This document shows, in pieces, positions 27,863-35,710 of a DNA stretch of 64,000 bases. The translations under genes and the position numbers were made by a program. Each line of letters opens with the position of its first letter. The stretch's first letter is position 1. This stretch comes from Gemmatimonadaceae bacterium (GTDB lineage Bacteria; Gemmatimonadota; Gemmatimonadetes; Gemmatimonadales; Gemmatimonadaceae). Below the pieces are notes generated by a model. That model saw only the letters and a program-made list of their open reading frames with translations. It searched no databases and had not been told where the DNA came from. Location of the stretch: positions 682,001 through 746,000 of the forward strand of contig JAHBVT010000001.1 in NCBI GenBank assembly GCA_019637355.1, given 5' to 3'.

Positions 27863-28746
27863 GTCCCAGCGGCACGCGGCTGCCGCCGGCCGAGTGGTTT
27901 CCGGCGGGCGTCGAAGGCATCACGGTGCGTCGCGTCCCGCTGGCGGGGGGCCTGACGTTGCGCGTCCTCGAGGCCGGGCCCCCGACGGGCCCGGCCGTGC
28001 TGTTGGTGCACGGTTGGGCGGTGAGCGCCTACCTGTGGCGGCACAACATCCTGCCGTTGGCGGCCGCAGGGTATCGCGTGATCGCGCCAGACCTGCCGGG
28101 CCACGGACTCAGTGATGCGCCGTCCGCCGCAGGCAGCTACACCGAAGAGGCCTTCGCGCGCAGCGTGATCGAGTTGCTCGACGCCTGCGAGGTGGAGCGC
28201 GCCGTCGTCGCCGGCCAGAGTATGGGCGGCAAGGTGGTGGTGCGCGCGGCGCTCGATGCCCCGGCGCGGATCTCGCGGCTCGTCTTGTTTGGCCCAGTCG
28301 GATTCGGGCTCATCCCGCCCTGGCAGGCGCTGTCACCGCTGATTCCGACGCCGCCGGGCGAGCTCATCGCGAAGTTCATCCCGCGCGAGGTGATCGCGTT
28401 CGTGCAGCAGCGCGTGTACGGCAAGTTGGGCTTCTTCACCGAGCGCGACGTCGATGAGTACTGGGCGCCGACGCAGTTCCCGGCGGTGGTGCGCGCGCAG
28501 TTCCAGATGCTGCAGGAATTCCGCTGGGGACTCTGGGACGCCGCCACGCTGCACGCCCTGCACCAGCCGACACACGTAGTCTTCGGCACGCGCGACCGCA
28601 CGGTGCGGCCGAGGACGGCCGAGGAGTTGGCGCGCGAGCTGCCGAACGGGCGGCTGACGTGGATCGAGGATGGCGGGCACGTGGTGATGGAGGAGGTGGC
28701 GGGGCGCGTCAACGAGCTCTTGCTCGGCGAGCTGCGGGGTGGGTGA
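27859..28746 (+). CDS. Alpha/beta-fold hydrolase
   Basis: 295 residues from a GTG overlapping the previous stop by 4 nt. The classic motifs are intact: oxyanion loop LLVHGWAVSAYLWRHN, DLPGHGLSDAP, nucleophile elbow AGQSMGG (Ser121), acid in FGTRDRTVRP and His in EDGGHVVMEE. The cap region (SPLIPTPPGELIAKFIPREV) is helical. Substrate is unknown; esters, lactones or haloalkanes are possible. It is transcribed with the helical unknown protein, and the divergent neighbour is a related fold without the serine. Confidence 0.85.
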   Translation: MSPSGTRLPPAEWFPAGVEGITVRRVPLAGGLTLRVLEAGPPTGPAVLLVHGWAVSAYLWRHNILPLAAAGYRVIAPDLPGHGLSDAPSAAGSYTEEAFARSVIELLDACEVERAVVAGQSMGGKVVVRAALDAPARISRLVLFGPVGFGLIPPWQALSPLIPTPPGELIAKFIPREVIAFVQQRVYGKLGFFTERDVDEYWAPTQFPAVVRAQFQMLQEFRWGLWDAATLHALHQPTHVVFGTRDRTVRPRTAEELARELPNGRLTWIEDGGHVVMEEVAGRVNELLLGELRGG

Positions 28747-28747
28747 C

Positions 28748-28753
28748 TAGGTT
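28748..28753 (+). promoter_or_regulatory. -10 box TAGGTT for the DEAD-box gene (leaderless)
   Basis: TAGGTT ends 9 nt before ATG 28763, the same geometry as at 2843. Confidence 0.55.
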
Positions 28754-28762
28754 TTGTTTACG

Positions 28763-30214
28763 ATGACTAAACGGCAAGAGAGAGAAGGGGAGGCGGGTGA
28801 AGGCGGGGAGAAGGCGCCTTCGGCACGGAAGACGGCGGGGGCACGGAAGACGGCGGGGGCACGGAAGACGGCGGGGAAGACGGGCGGGAGACGGAAGTCG
28901 GGAGAGGGGGAGGCAACTGCAACCTCAACCGCAACGGCAACCGTAACCGCAGCCGCAACTCCAACTCCAACCGCAACCGACGCGACCGTGCTCGCGACGG
29001 GCACGCTCCTCCCGCACAGTGCTCCGGACGTCGTCTCGCCGGAGCTGGCCAAGTCGCTGGCGGAGCGCGAGGCCGCGACGGTGGACGTCACCTTCGCCGA
29101 CCTCGGGCTGAGCGAGGCGATGTTGGCGTCGCTCGAGCGGAGCGGGTATGCGCGGCCGACGCCGATCCAGCAGCAGGCGGTGCCGCTGGCGCTCAAGGGG
29201 CGCGACCTGATGGGGCTCGCGCAGACGGGCACCGGCAAGACGGCGGCCTTCACGATCCCGATCATCGAGCGGCTGATGGACGGCCCCAAGCGCACGCGTG
29301 CGCTGGTGCTGACGCCGACGCGCGAACTCTGCCAGCAGGTGGAGGCCAGCGTGCGCAAGTACGGCGAGGGCGCGGGGCTCGAGGTCATCTCCGTGTACGG
29401 CGGCGTGGGTTACGAGCCGCAGACGGACGCGTTGCGTGCCGGCGTGGACGTCGTCGTCGCGACGCCGGGGCGGCTGATCGACCACCTCGAGAAGCAGAAC
29501 GTGGTGTTCGACGATCTCGAGGTGCTGGTGCTCGACGAGGCCGACCGGATGCTCGATATGGGCTTCGCGCCGCAGATCAACCGCATCGTCGCGCAGATCC
29601 ATCCGTACCGGCAGACGCTGCTCTTCTCGGCGACGATGCCGCCTGAAGTTGAGGCGCTGGCGCGGAAGTACCTGCGCAAGCCGGTGGTGGTGCAGGTGGG
29701 ACGCCGCTCGCAGGCGGCGGCGACGGTGCGGCACTTCGTCTACCCGGTGCCGGGGCACCGGAAGATCACCCTGCTCGCGCACCTGCTGCGTGAAATGGCC
29801 GCCGACGACTCGATCCTCGTCTTCACGCGCACCAAGTCCGGCGCTGATCGCGTCGTGCGGCATCTCGAGGACGAGGGCGTGAAGGCCGACGCACTGCACG
29901 CCGACAAGAGCCAGGGGCAGCGCGAACAGGCGCTGCAGCGCTTCAAGGACGGTAAGACGCGCGTGCTCGTGGCCACCGACATCGCCCAGCGCGGCCTCGA
30001 CATCTCGGGCATCTCGCACGTGATCAACTACGACGTGCCGCAGCAGGCCGAGGATTACGTGCACCGCATCGGCCGCACCGGCCGCGCCGCCAAGGAAGGC
30101 GATGCGTTCACGTTTATGAGCACCGACGAGATCGGGATGGTGCGGACGATCGAGCGGGTGATCGGCCAGGAGATCCCGCGGATCTCGGTGGCGGGGTTTG
30201 ACTTCGGGACGTGA
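28763..30214 (+). CDS. DEAD-box ATP-dependent RNA helicase
   Basis: 483 residues. Core motifs in order: Q-motif (YARPTPIQQQAVP), Walker A AQTGTGKT (~153-160), PTRELC, TPGRL, DEAD in VLDEADRMLDMGF, SAT, and HRIGRTGR. It unwinds RNA, likely in ribosome assembly or mRNA decay. The first ~100 residues are disordered and repeat-derived: three copies of an 18-bp unit (28823-28876) encode ARKTAG-type repeats, then a Thr/Ala-rich stretch encoded by AACCGC-like hexamers. The same GA-rich elements are intergenic elsewhere. A GTG or downstream start that skips this tail cannot be excluded, but the -10 spacing supports 28763. Ends in a hairpin facing the converging pilin gene. Confidence 0.93.
   Translation: MTKRQEREGEAGEGGEKAPSARKTAGARKTAGARKTAGKTGGRRKSGEGEATATSTATATVTAAATPTPTATDATVLATGTLLPHSAPDVVSPELAKSLAEREAATVDVTFADLGLSEAMLASLERSGYARPTPIQQQAVPLALKGRDLMGLAQTGTGKTAAFTIPIIERLMDGPKRTRALVLTPTRELCQQVEASVRKYGEGAGLEVISVYGGVGYEPQTDALRAGVDVVVATPGRLIDHLEKQNVVFDDLEVLVLDEADRMLDMGFAPQINRIVAQIHPYRQTLLFSATMPPEVEALARKYLRKPVVVQVGRRSQAAATVRHFVYPVPGHRKITLLAHLLREMAADDSILVFTRTKSGADRVVRHLEDEGVKADALHADKSQGQREQALQRFKDGKTRVLVATDIAQRGLDISGISHVINYDVPQQAEDYVHRIGRTGRAAKEGDAFTFMSTDEIGMVRTIERVIGQEIPRISVAGFDFGT
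28765..28905 (+). repeat. GA-rich repeat element read in frame as the helicase N-terminus
   Basis: It contains the GGTGAAGGCGGGGAGA core variant, three 18-bp units GCACGGAAGACGGCGGGG and a CGGGCGGGAGACGGAAG tail, all belonging to the two repeat families seen between genes. Confidence 0.75.
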
Positions 30215-30218
30215 GTCG

Positions 30219-30307
30219 AGGACGGATGACGGATGACGGATGCGAGAATGGCGCGCCGATTGCAGATCAGAGCGCCCCGCAAGCTTCCGTCATCCGTCAT
30301 CCGTCCT
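30219..30307. terminator. Perfect 22-bp inverted repeat of GACGGAT units between convergent genes
   Basis: Arms at 30219-30240 and 30286-30307 are built of GGATGAC heptamers and are perfectly complementary; the 45-nt loop contains further GC-rich pairing. It starts 5 bp after the helicase stop and overlaps the pilin stop, so it probably acts as a bidirectional terminator. It belongs to the same family as 14051 and 14991. Confidence 0.75.
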
Positions 30308-30749
30308 AATAACTCACCCTCGCCCGTCCGAGTCGCGACACCACCACGGTCTCCGCCCGCGCGCCGATGCTGACGACGATGGTCGAGTTGGCGACGCCGT
30401 AGCCGAGTCCGTTGGCGCCGAAGGTGACGGTGTCGCGCGTGGCGTGGAGGCGGACGCGATGCTGGCGCGCGAGGTCGCGGCGCCAAAGCGTGTCGCTGCC
30501 GGATTCGACGCGGATGGAGCCGGCGGGACGATCGACGACCAAGCGGGCCTGGCTGCCACGGCGGATGGCGGCGGCCCGGGTGAGCGTGACGGCACCGCTG
30601 ACCTCGTGCGCGGCCTGGCGGATGCGCAGCCCGTCGAGCAGGTACTTGCCGCGCGGCAGTGCCACGCCGGCGAGGATGCCGACGAAGGCGCAGACGAGCA
30701 CGAGCTCGAGCAGGGTGAAGGCAGGGCGCGTCACAGGGCGAGGATGCAT
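30306..30749 (-). CDS. Type IV pilin-like / GspH-type pseudopilin
   Basis: 147 residues. The N-terminal class III signal is RPAFTLLELVLVCAFVGILA: a basic leader, cleavage expected after residue 10, Phe11 at +1, Glu15 at +5 and a hydrophobic helix. The C-terminal part is beta-rich (GSQARLVVDRPAGSIRVESG ... ETVVVSRLGRARVSY), like GspH/FimT pseudopilins. The residue before the cleavage site is Ala rather than the usual Gly, which may slow prepilin peptidase. It stands alone with no secretion or pilus genes nearby. Confidence 0.8.
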   Translation of the reverse strand: MHPRPVTRPAFTLLELVLVCAFVGILAGVALPRGKYLLDGLRIRQAAHEVSGAVTLTRAAAIRRGSQARLVVDRPAGSIRVESGSDTLWRRDLARQHRVRLHATRDTVTFGANGLGYGVANSTIVVSIGARAETVVVSRLGRARVSY

Positions 30750-30754
30750 AGATT
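30749..30754 (+). promoter_or_regulatory. -10 candidate TAGATT for the 82-aa lipoprotein
   Basis: TAGATT on the plus strand lies 59 nt before GTG 30814, overlapping the start codon of the divergent pilin gene. Confidence 0.35.
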
Positions 30755-30813
30755 CGTCGCGTAAGGCCGCATCGTCCCATCGCCGCCATCACCCGTTCGC
30801 CCCGGAGCCCGCC

Positions 30814-31062
30814 GTGTCGCGCCTCGCCCGCCTTGCCATCTTCGCCGCCGCCGCCACCGCGCTCGGCGCCTGCTACCAAGACCCCGAACAGCAGATCGCC
30901 CAGCAGCAGATGATGCTGGATATGAGCGACGCCGTGAACGACATCGGCCTCCAGCTGGCAGACTTGCAGGCGAAGGTGGATTCCCTGCGCGGCGTCATCG
31001 CGAAGCAGGACACTGCGATCTACCGGATGGCGAACATCACGGGTGTGCCGTACGTGAGATAG
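30814..31062 (+). CDS. Small lipoprotein, 82 aa, helical
   Basis: GTG start preceded by CGGAG. Signal LARLAIFAAAATALGAC gives lipobox LGAC (Cys20). The mature part is a single amphipathic helix (QQIAQQQMMLDMSDAVNDIG ... LADLQAKVDSLRGVIAKQDT), likely coiled-coil, as in Lpp- or YbgF-like envelope proteins. Exact role unknown; it may trimerise at the inner face of the outer membrane. Confidence 0.65.
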   Translation: MSRLARLAIFAAAATALGACYQDPEQQIAQQQMMLDMSDAVNDIGLQLADLQAKVDSLRGVIAKQDTAIYRMANITGVPYVR

Positions 31063-31089
31063 AGGAGAGAAGAGAGCGGACGAATCGCT

Positions 31090-31180
31090 ACGTTGCCCTT
31101 CGTCTTCCCTCTCCCAGCCTCCTCCCCTCTCCCATCTCCCCGCCGTCACCCCCCTCCCTCCTCCCCTCTCCCCCTGTCCG
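31090..31180 (-). repeat. GA-rich dispersed repeat (CT-rich on plus) before pfkA
   Basis: It contains TCTCCCCGCCGTCACCCCCC, the reverse complement of the core. It fills the leader between a TACGTT at ~31089 and the pfkA ATG. Confidence 0.7.
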
Positions 31181-31181
31181 A

Positions 31182-32264
31182 ATGCGCATCGCCATCTCCA
31201 CCGGCGGCGGCGACGCCCCCGGCCTCAACGCCGTGATCCGCGCCGCCACGCTCTCCGCCATCGAGCGCGGCTGGCAGGTGCTCGGCATCAAGCGTGGCTA
31301 CGCCGGCCTCTTGGGCGAGGACGAAGTCGTTCCGCTCACGCGCGACTCCGTGCGCGGCATCGCGCATCTCGGCGGGACGATCCTGCGCACTACCAACCGC
31401 GGCAACCCGTTCGCGTTTCCGGTGCAGCAGCCGGACGGCAGCTTCGTGGAGGCGGACCGCTCGGACGAACTCATCGCCAACGCACGCAACCTGGGCATCG
31501 AGGCGATGATCGCCATCGGCGGCGACGGCTCGCTGGCGATCGCGCAGCAGTTGGTGGACAAGGGAATGCGCATCGTCGGCGTACCGAAGACCATCGACAA
31601 CGACGTCGCGGGCACGGTGTATACCTTCGGCTTCGACACCGCCGTGCAGACGGCGATCGAGGCCATCGACAAGCTGCAGACGACGGCGGAGTCGCACGAC
31701 CGTGTGCTGGTGCTCGAGGTGATGGGGCGCGAGGCGGGCTTCATCGCGCTGCACTCGGGCGTGGCGGCGGCGGCCGACATCGTGCTGATCCCCGAGATCG
31801 GCTGGAAGCTGGAGCACGTCTGCGAGGCGGTGATGCAGCGCGACCGCAGCGGCCGGAAGTTCGCGATCGTGGTGGTGGCCGAGGGCGCGCAGGACGAGAG
31901 CGGCCAGGTGTCGCTGATCGGCGAATCGATGCCGGGGCAGGCGCCGCGGATCGGCGGCATCGCGCACCATCTGGCCAAGGCGATCCAGGCAAAGACGGGC
32001 AAGGAGTGCCGGGCGATGGTGCTGGGGCACTTGCAGCGCGGCGGGATGCCCACGGGCTACGACCGTCTGCTGGCGACGCGCTTCGGCGGCGCGGCGGCGC
32101 AGGCGGTGGCCGATGCCAAGTGGGGGCATATGGTGGCCCTGCAGACGCCACACATCGTGACCGTGCCGATTCGCGAGGCCATCCAGGTGCCGAAGCGGGT
32201 GGATCCGAGCCACGATATCGTCGCGACCGCCCGGCGGATGGGAATCAGCTTCGGGGACCGCTGA
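31182..32264 (+). CDS. pfkA: 6-phosphofructokinase, group III-like
   Basis: 360 residues. It phosphorylates fructose 6-phosphate in glycolysis. Key blocks: STGGGDAPGLNAVIRA, GGDGS (113-117), PKTIDND (135-141), TAESHDR, MGREAGF and HLQRGG. Gly after GGD (GGDG) is the ATP-type residue, while the Lys in PKTIDND is found in PPi-type and group III enzymes rather than the PGTIDND of classical ATP-PFK. I infer an ATP-using group III enzyme; PPi use cannot be ruled out. No Shine-Dalgarno is visible; the CT-rich repeat abuts the start codon. Confidence 0.93.
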   Translation: MRIAISTGGGDAPGLNAVIRAATLSAIERGWQVLGIKRGYAGLLGEDEVVPLTRDSVRGIAHLGGTILRTTNRGNPFAFPVQQPDGSFVEADRSDELIANARNLGIEAMIAIGGDGSLAIAQQLVDKGMRIVGVPKTIDNDVAGTVYTFGFDTAVQTAIEAIDKLQTTAESHDRVLVLEVMGREAGFIALHSGVAAAADIVLIPEIGWKLEHVCEAVMQRDRSGRKFAIVVVAEGAQDESGQVSLIGESMPGQAPRIGGIAHHLAKAIQAKTGKECRAMVLGHLQRGGMPTGYDRLLATRFGGAAAQAVADAKWGHMVALQTPHIVTVPIREAIQVPKRVDPSHDIVATARRMGISFGDR

Positions 32265-32277
32265 GGAGCCTGCAGGG

Positions 32278-32283
32278 TAGAAT
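32278..32283 (+). promoter_or_regulatory. -10 box TAGAAT (leaderless) for the 178-aa gene
   Basis: TAGAAT ends 9 nt before ATG 32293. Confidence 0.55.
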
Positions 32284-32292
32284 TCTCTCCCT

Positions 32293-32829
32293 ATGCAGCG
32301 ATATTCCGTCCCAGTGACCCGCGCCTTCCTCGCCCTCGTGCTGTTCGCCGTGTTTCCGGCCCTGGCCGGGGCGCAGTCGCGTACGCGACCGCAGGAGCAG
32401 CCGCGGCTGCCGGCGCACCTGATGCCGCCGGCGGGCAAGTGCCGCATCTGGATGGACGGCGTGCCCGCGGCCCAGCAGCCGGCACCGACGGATTGCCAGA
32501 CGGCCCTGCGACAGAAGCCGGCCAACGGCACGGTGGTCTTCGGCCCGAGCACGCGGGACGAGCCGAGCAACGCCTTCCGGCCGGCGACGCCGGCCTCGCG
32601 CGACACGTCGGGGCGGGGCAATGCGCGGCCGACGCGCGGGCGTCAGGATACGACGCCGGAGCGTGGACGCCCCCAGACGACGCCCTCGCGGGGACGTCCC
32701 GACTCGTCGGCGCGGCCGGCGCCCGGCTCGGGCGCCGGCTCGAGGGCTCCGGCCCGTCCCCGTCCCGACTCGGGTCGGCGCCCCGATGACTCGCCGCCAG
32801 CGCCACAGGCGCTGGAGCGCACGTCGTAG
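32293..32829 (+). CDS. Secreted Pro/Arg/Ser-rich protein
   Basis: 178 residues with signal peptide (TRAFLALVLFAVFPALAGAQ). The N-terminal mature part HLMPPAGKCRIWMDGVPAAQ with QPAPTDC forms a compact two-Cys block that I believe recurs in secreted proteins of this phylum. The remaining ~100 residues are low complexity (RGRQDTTPERGRPQTTPSRG) and positively charged, possibly binding cell wall or nucleic acid. Function unknown. The following helicase frame is open from within its last codons. Confidence 0.6.
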   Translation: MQRYSVPVTRAFLALVLFAVFPALAGAQSRTRPQEQPRLPAHLMPPAGKCRIWMDGVPAAQQPAPTDCQTALRQKPANGTVVFGPSTRDEPSNAFRPATPASRDTSGRGNARPTRGRQDTTPERGRPQTTPSRGRPDSSARPAPGSGAGSRAPARPRPDSGRRPDDSPPAPQALERTS

Positions 32830-32990
32830 ACGAGTTCGGTCCCACTCGCCCGGTCCGCGACGCCTACCTGCCGCCGGACCGCGAGGCGTTTCTCCGCGCC
32901 GGCGGTCCGCGCGGCCGCATCATCGTCATCGCGCCCACGCGCGCCGCCTGCGAGACCATTGAGCTCGCGTTCACTCTGGACATCGAGACG

Positions 32991-35522
32991 GTGCTGTGGA
33001 CGTCGCGCGGCGCCGAGCTGAGCCGCTTGGCCGCCGAGCTTGCCGAGAGCGAGGAGCGCCCGCGCCGCGGCTTCGGCATCGTGGCCGGCACGGGCACGGG
33101 CAAGACGCTGGCCGTGAAGCCGATCGCCAAGCTGCTGCTCGGCACCGAGGACCTGCGCGTCGGCGTGGTGAACCGCGAGCGCGAGGCGACGCCGGAGACG
33201 CCGAGCTGGAACGTCGTCATCGTGACCACCGGCATCGCGCGGCGCTGGTTCCAGGACGGCGACATCCGGCCGCACGACACGCTGGTGGTCGACGAGATCC
33301 ACCAGACCAGCGCCGAGCTGGAGCTGTGCCTGGCACTGGGCAAGCGTACCGGCTGCCGCTTCGTCTGGCTGTCGGCGACGGTGGATCCGTCGTTCTACAA
33401 GCGCTACCTGAACGCGGCGGCGGTGGTGGAGTCGAGCGCGTTTGATCCGAAGAAGGCGGCCAAGGTGGAAGTCGAGCGCAAGAAGCCGGCGAGCTTCCTC
33501 GACGACCGCTTCGTGCAGCGCGCGATCAAGGAGCGGCGCGGCATCGGCGTGTTCCTTCCGACGCGCGCCGCGGTGGAGGAAGTGGCCAGCGACGTGGGCG
33601 CGCGGTATCCGCGGATGCAGGTGGCGTTCTACCACGGCGGCGAACCCATCCGCGTCATCCGGCCCTTCCTCGAAGGCGAGGTCGAGAAGCCCTTCCTGCT
33701 GGCGATGACGGCGGCCGGGCAGAGCGCGCTCAACGTGCAGGGGCTCGACACGGTCGTCATCGACGACACGCGCTTCACGAACATCGTCGAGCAGGGGCGC
33801 AACGTGCTGACGCGCCTCCACCTCGGTGCCAACGAGATCCTGCAGATGGCGGGCCGCGTGCACGGTCGCGTGGCCGGCGGACGCGTGTTCATCCTCAGCG
33901 ACCGTGACATCCGCTTCGACCGGCTGGAGCCGACGTCGCCGGAGTTCCAGCTGGCGGGCGACAGCGAGCGCGTGGCCCTGACCTGCGCGGCGCTGGGCGT
34001 GCGCGCCGACGAACTCGTCCTCCCGGTGCCGCTGGACAAGCTCAGTTACAAGCTGAGTCTGGAATTCCTCGAGTCGCGCGGCATCATCGAGGCCGGCCGG
34101 CTCACGGAGTACGGCAAGGCCGTCGAAGCGATGCCGGTGGACCGCGCCTGGGCCGAGCTCCTGGTGCACTGCGACGACGAGCTGCTGCCGTACGTGGCGG
34201 TGATGGCCAGCGTGGAGTCGTTGCATCGGATGACGCGCGAAGACCGCGATCTGGCGGGCCTCATCGTGCCGGGCAGCGACCACCTCACGACGTACAACGT
34301 GTACGCCGAGGCGTTCACGAAGTGCGGCTACCTGGGCGAGGTGTACGGGCTGCCGCGGCAGATGTTCGACGCGAGCATCGAGCGCTGGGCCGAGGGCCGG
34401 GGCGTGTTGGTGAAGTCGGTAGAAGACTCGGCCTTGGCGATGGCGAGCATCTATCGCTCGGTGGGCCTGCCGCTGCCGACGCAGATGCCGAGGACGACGC
34501 AGGCAGTCGAACGCCGCTGGGTGGAGCTGCTGGCGCGGATTATGCCGTTCGCGTTGGTAATCGACGAGCAGACGGCCTCGGGCGACGAGGCGCGCGTCTC
34601 GAAGACCAGTGTCTGCGGGAGCTGGGGCCCGATCGCCGGCACGCTGCGCTACTTCGCCGACAAGTTCGGCGTGGCGCGCGCCGGCATCGAGGGTACGCAG
34701 CTCGGGCGCGACCTCATCCGGCAGCACGCCATCGGGCACACGCCGCAGCTGGTGTACGACGCGCAGCAACGCGACCGCCCGCTGGCCCTGGAGCGGCGCC
34801 TCACGTACTTCGGCTTCGAGCTGGAACGCGAGCGTGAGACGGTGCAGGACTTTCCGCCGGGCCTGGAGGCCCAGGCGCGGCGCGTGTTGGCCGAGGCGCT
34901 GGCGCGCGGCGAGGCCCGTCACGCGGCGATGCCCTACAACCAGCCGCGCATCGCCGAGCTGCGCGAGGTGTGGCGTCGCAGTGGCGGCCGCACCCCGCGG
35001 CTGGGTCAGGCGGAGCTCGCGGCGTGGTACGAATCGCAGCTCGAGGGTGTGGCGAGTCTCGCGGCATTTCGCGCGGCGCCGCTGAAGTTCGACCCGGACG
35101 TGTTCGTGTCGGGCGCCGAGCGTGCCAAGTGGCTGCAGCTGCCCTCGCACGTGCAGCTGCGCGAGCGCGAGGTGCCGCTGCACTATGAGGTCGAGGAGAC
35201 GCCCGAAGGGCCGCGCGGCGTGGTGCGCCTGCACCTGCCCGAGAAGATCGCGCGCACGCTGGTGGCCGAGGAGTTGCCGACGCTGGACCGGCCGTTGCGG
35301 TTTGCGATCGGGCGCGGGCAGCGCGGCACGATCAAGTCCGACACGCTCGAGGATGCGCAGGAGGAGCTGGCGCGTCCGTGGATGCGTGAGGAAGCCGAGC
35401 GTCGGCCAGGGCGCCGCGATGGGCGCGGTGACGGCCGCGGAAACGGGCGCGGGCGCGATGGCCGAGATGACCGCCGGGGCGGGCGTCCGCCGATCCCTCG
35501 TGGTGGCCGCCGCCGCCGCTGA
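32991..35522 (+). CDS. DEAH-type helicase (HrpA-like), N-terminal extent uncertain
   Basis: 843 residues from GTG 32991. Walker A AGTGTGKTLAV (~32-42), DEIH (101-104) in VVDEIHQTSAE, SAT (128-130), a second RecA lobe with TAAGQSALNVQGLDTVVIDD and QMAGRVHGR (motif VI), then a winged-helix-like part. The C-terminal ~300 residues match no domain I know, and the tail is RGG-like (GRGDGRGNGRGRDGRDDRRG). Likely an RNA helicase. The same frame is open from 32797 with strong coding character and reads IIVIAPTRAACETIE, but lacks ATG, GTG or TTG before 32991; only ATT at 32958 or CTG is available. The true start may be non-canonical or lie in a shifted frame. Confidence 0.85.
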   Translation: MLWTSRGAELSRLAAELAESEERPRRGFGIVAGTGTGKTLAVKPIAKLLLGTEDLRVGVVNREREATPETPSWNVVIVTTGIARRWFQDGDIRPHDTLVVDEIHQTSAELELCLALGKRTGCRFVWLSATVDPSFYKRYLNAAAVVESSAFDPKKAAKVEVERKKPASFLDDRFVQRAIKERRGIGVFLPTRAAVEEVASDVGARYPRMQVAFYHGGEPIRVIRPFLEGEVEKPFLLAMTAAGQSALNVQGLDTVVIDDTRFTNIVEQGRNVLTRLHLGANEILQMAGRVHGRVAGGRVFILSDRDIRFDRLEPTSPEFQLAGDSERVALTCAALGVRADELVLPVPLDKLSYKLSLEFLESRGIIEAGRLTEYGKAVEAMPVDRAWAELLVHCDDELLPYVAVMASVESLHRMTREDRDLAGLIVPGSDHLTTYNVYAEAFTKCGYLGEVYGLPRQMFDASIERWAEGRGVLVKSVEDSALAMASIYRSVGLPLPTQMPRTTQAVERRWVELLARIMPFALVIDEQTASGDEARVSKTSVCGSWGPIAGTLRYFADKFGVARAGIEGTQLGRDLIRQHAIGHTPQLVYDAQQRDRPLALERRLTYFGFELERERETVQDFPPGLEAQARRVLAEALARGEARHAAMPYNQPRIAELREVWRRSGGRTPRLGQAELAAWYESQLEGVASLAAFRAAPLKFDPDVFVSGAERAKWLQLPSHVQLREREVPLHYEVEETPEGPRGVVRLHLPEKIARTLVAEELPTLDRPLRFAIGRGQRGTIKSDTLEDAQEELARPWMREEAERRPGRRDGRGDGRGNGRGRDGRDDRRGGRPPIPRGGRRRR

Positions 35523-35628
35523 CGGCCGCTCCCAGGTCGCTCAGCGCGCCGCCTCACTGCGACCAGCCAGTACTAGTCTGACCAACACCGCGCTGCTATT
35601 GCGCCCGGTCCAAACTCCTGTCCAACAA

Positions 35629-35655
35629 CTAAGTCATTTCATAGCATTGACTTAG
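35629..35655. promoter_or_regulatory. Perfect 8-bp palindromic operator overlapping the TetR promoter
   Basis: CTAAGTCA (35629-35636) and TGACTTAG (35648-35655) are perfect inverted copies 11 bp apart. The right arm overlaps the -10 candidate TAGATT (35653-35658), as expected for an autorepressor. Confidence 0.65.
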
Positions 35656-35682
35656 ATTGAACGGCACTCTCGCTGTTGTCGA

Positions 35683-35699
35683 TAGGACTTTCGGTCCTA
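35683..35699. promoter_or_regulatory. Second dyad TAGGAC-N5-GTCCTA before the TetR start
   Basis: A perfect 6-bp inverted repeat separated by TTTCG lies between the presumed transcription start and GTG 35711. It may be a second operator or an RNA hairpin. Confidence 0.5.
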
Positions 35700-35710
35700 A
35701 GTTTGACGCC

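Noticed and set aside
32643..35234. 863-codon open frame antisense to the DEAH helicase
   Set aside because: Arg/His-rich, no motifs, and the opposite strand encodes a clear helicase.
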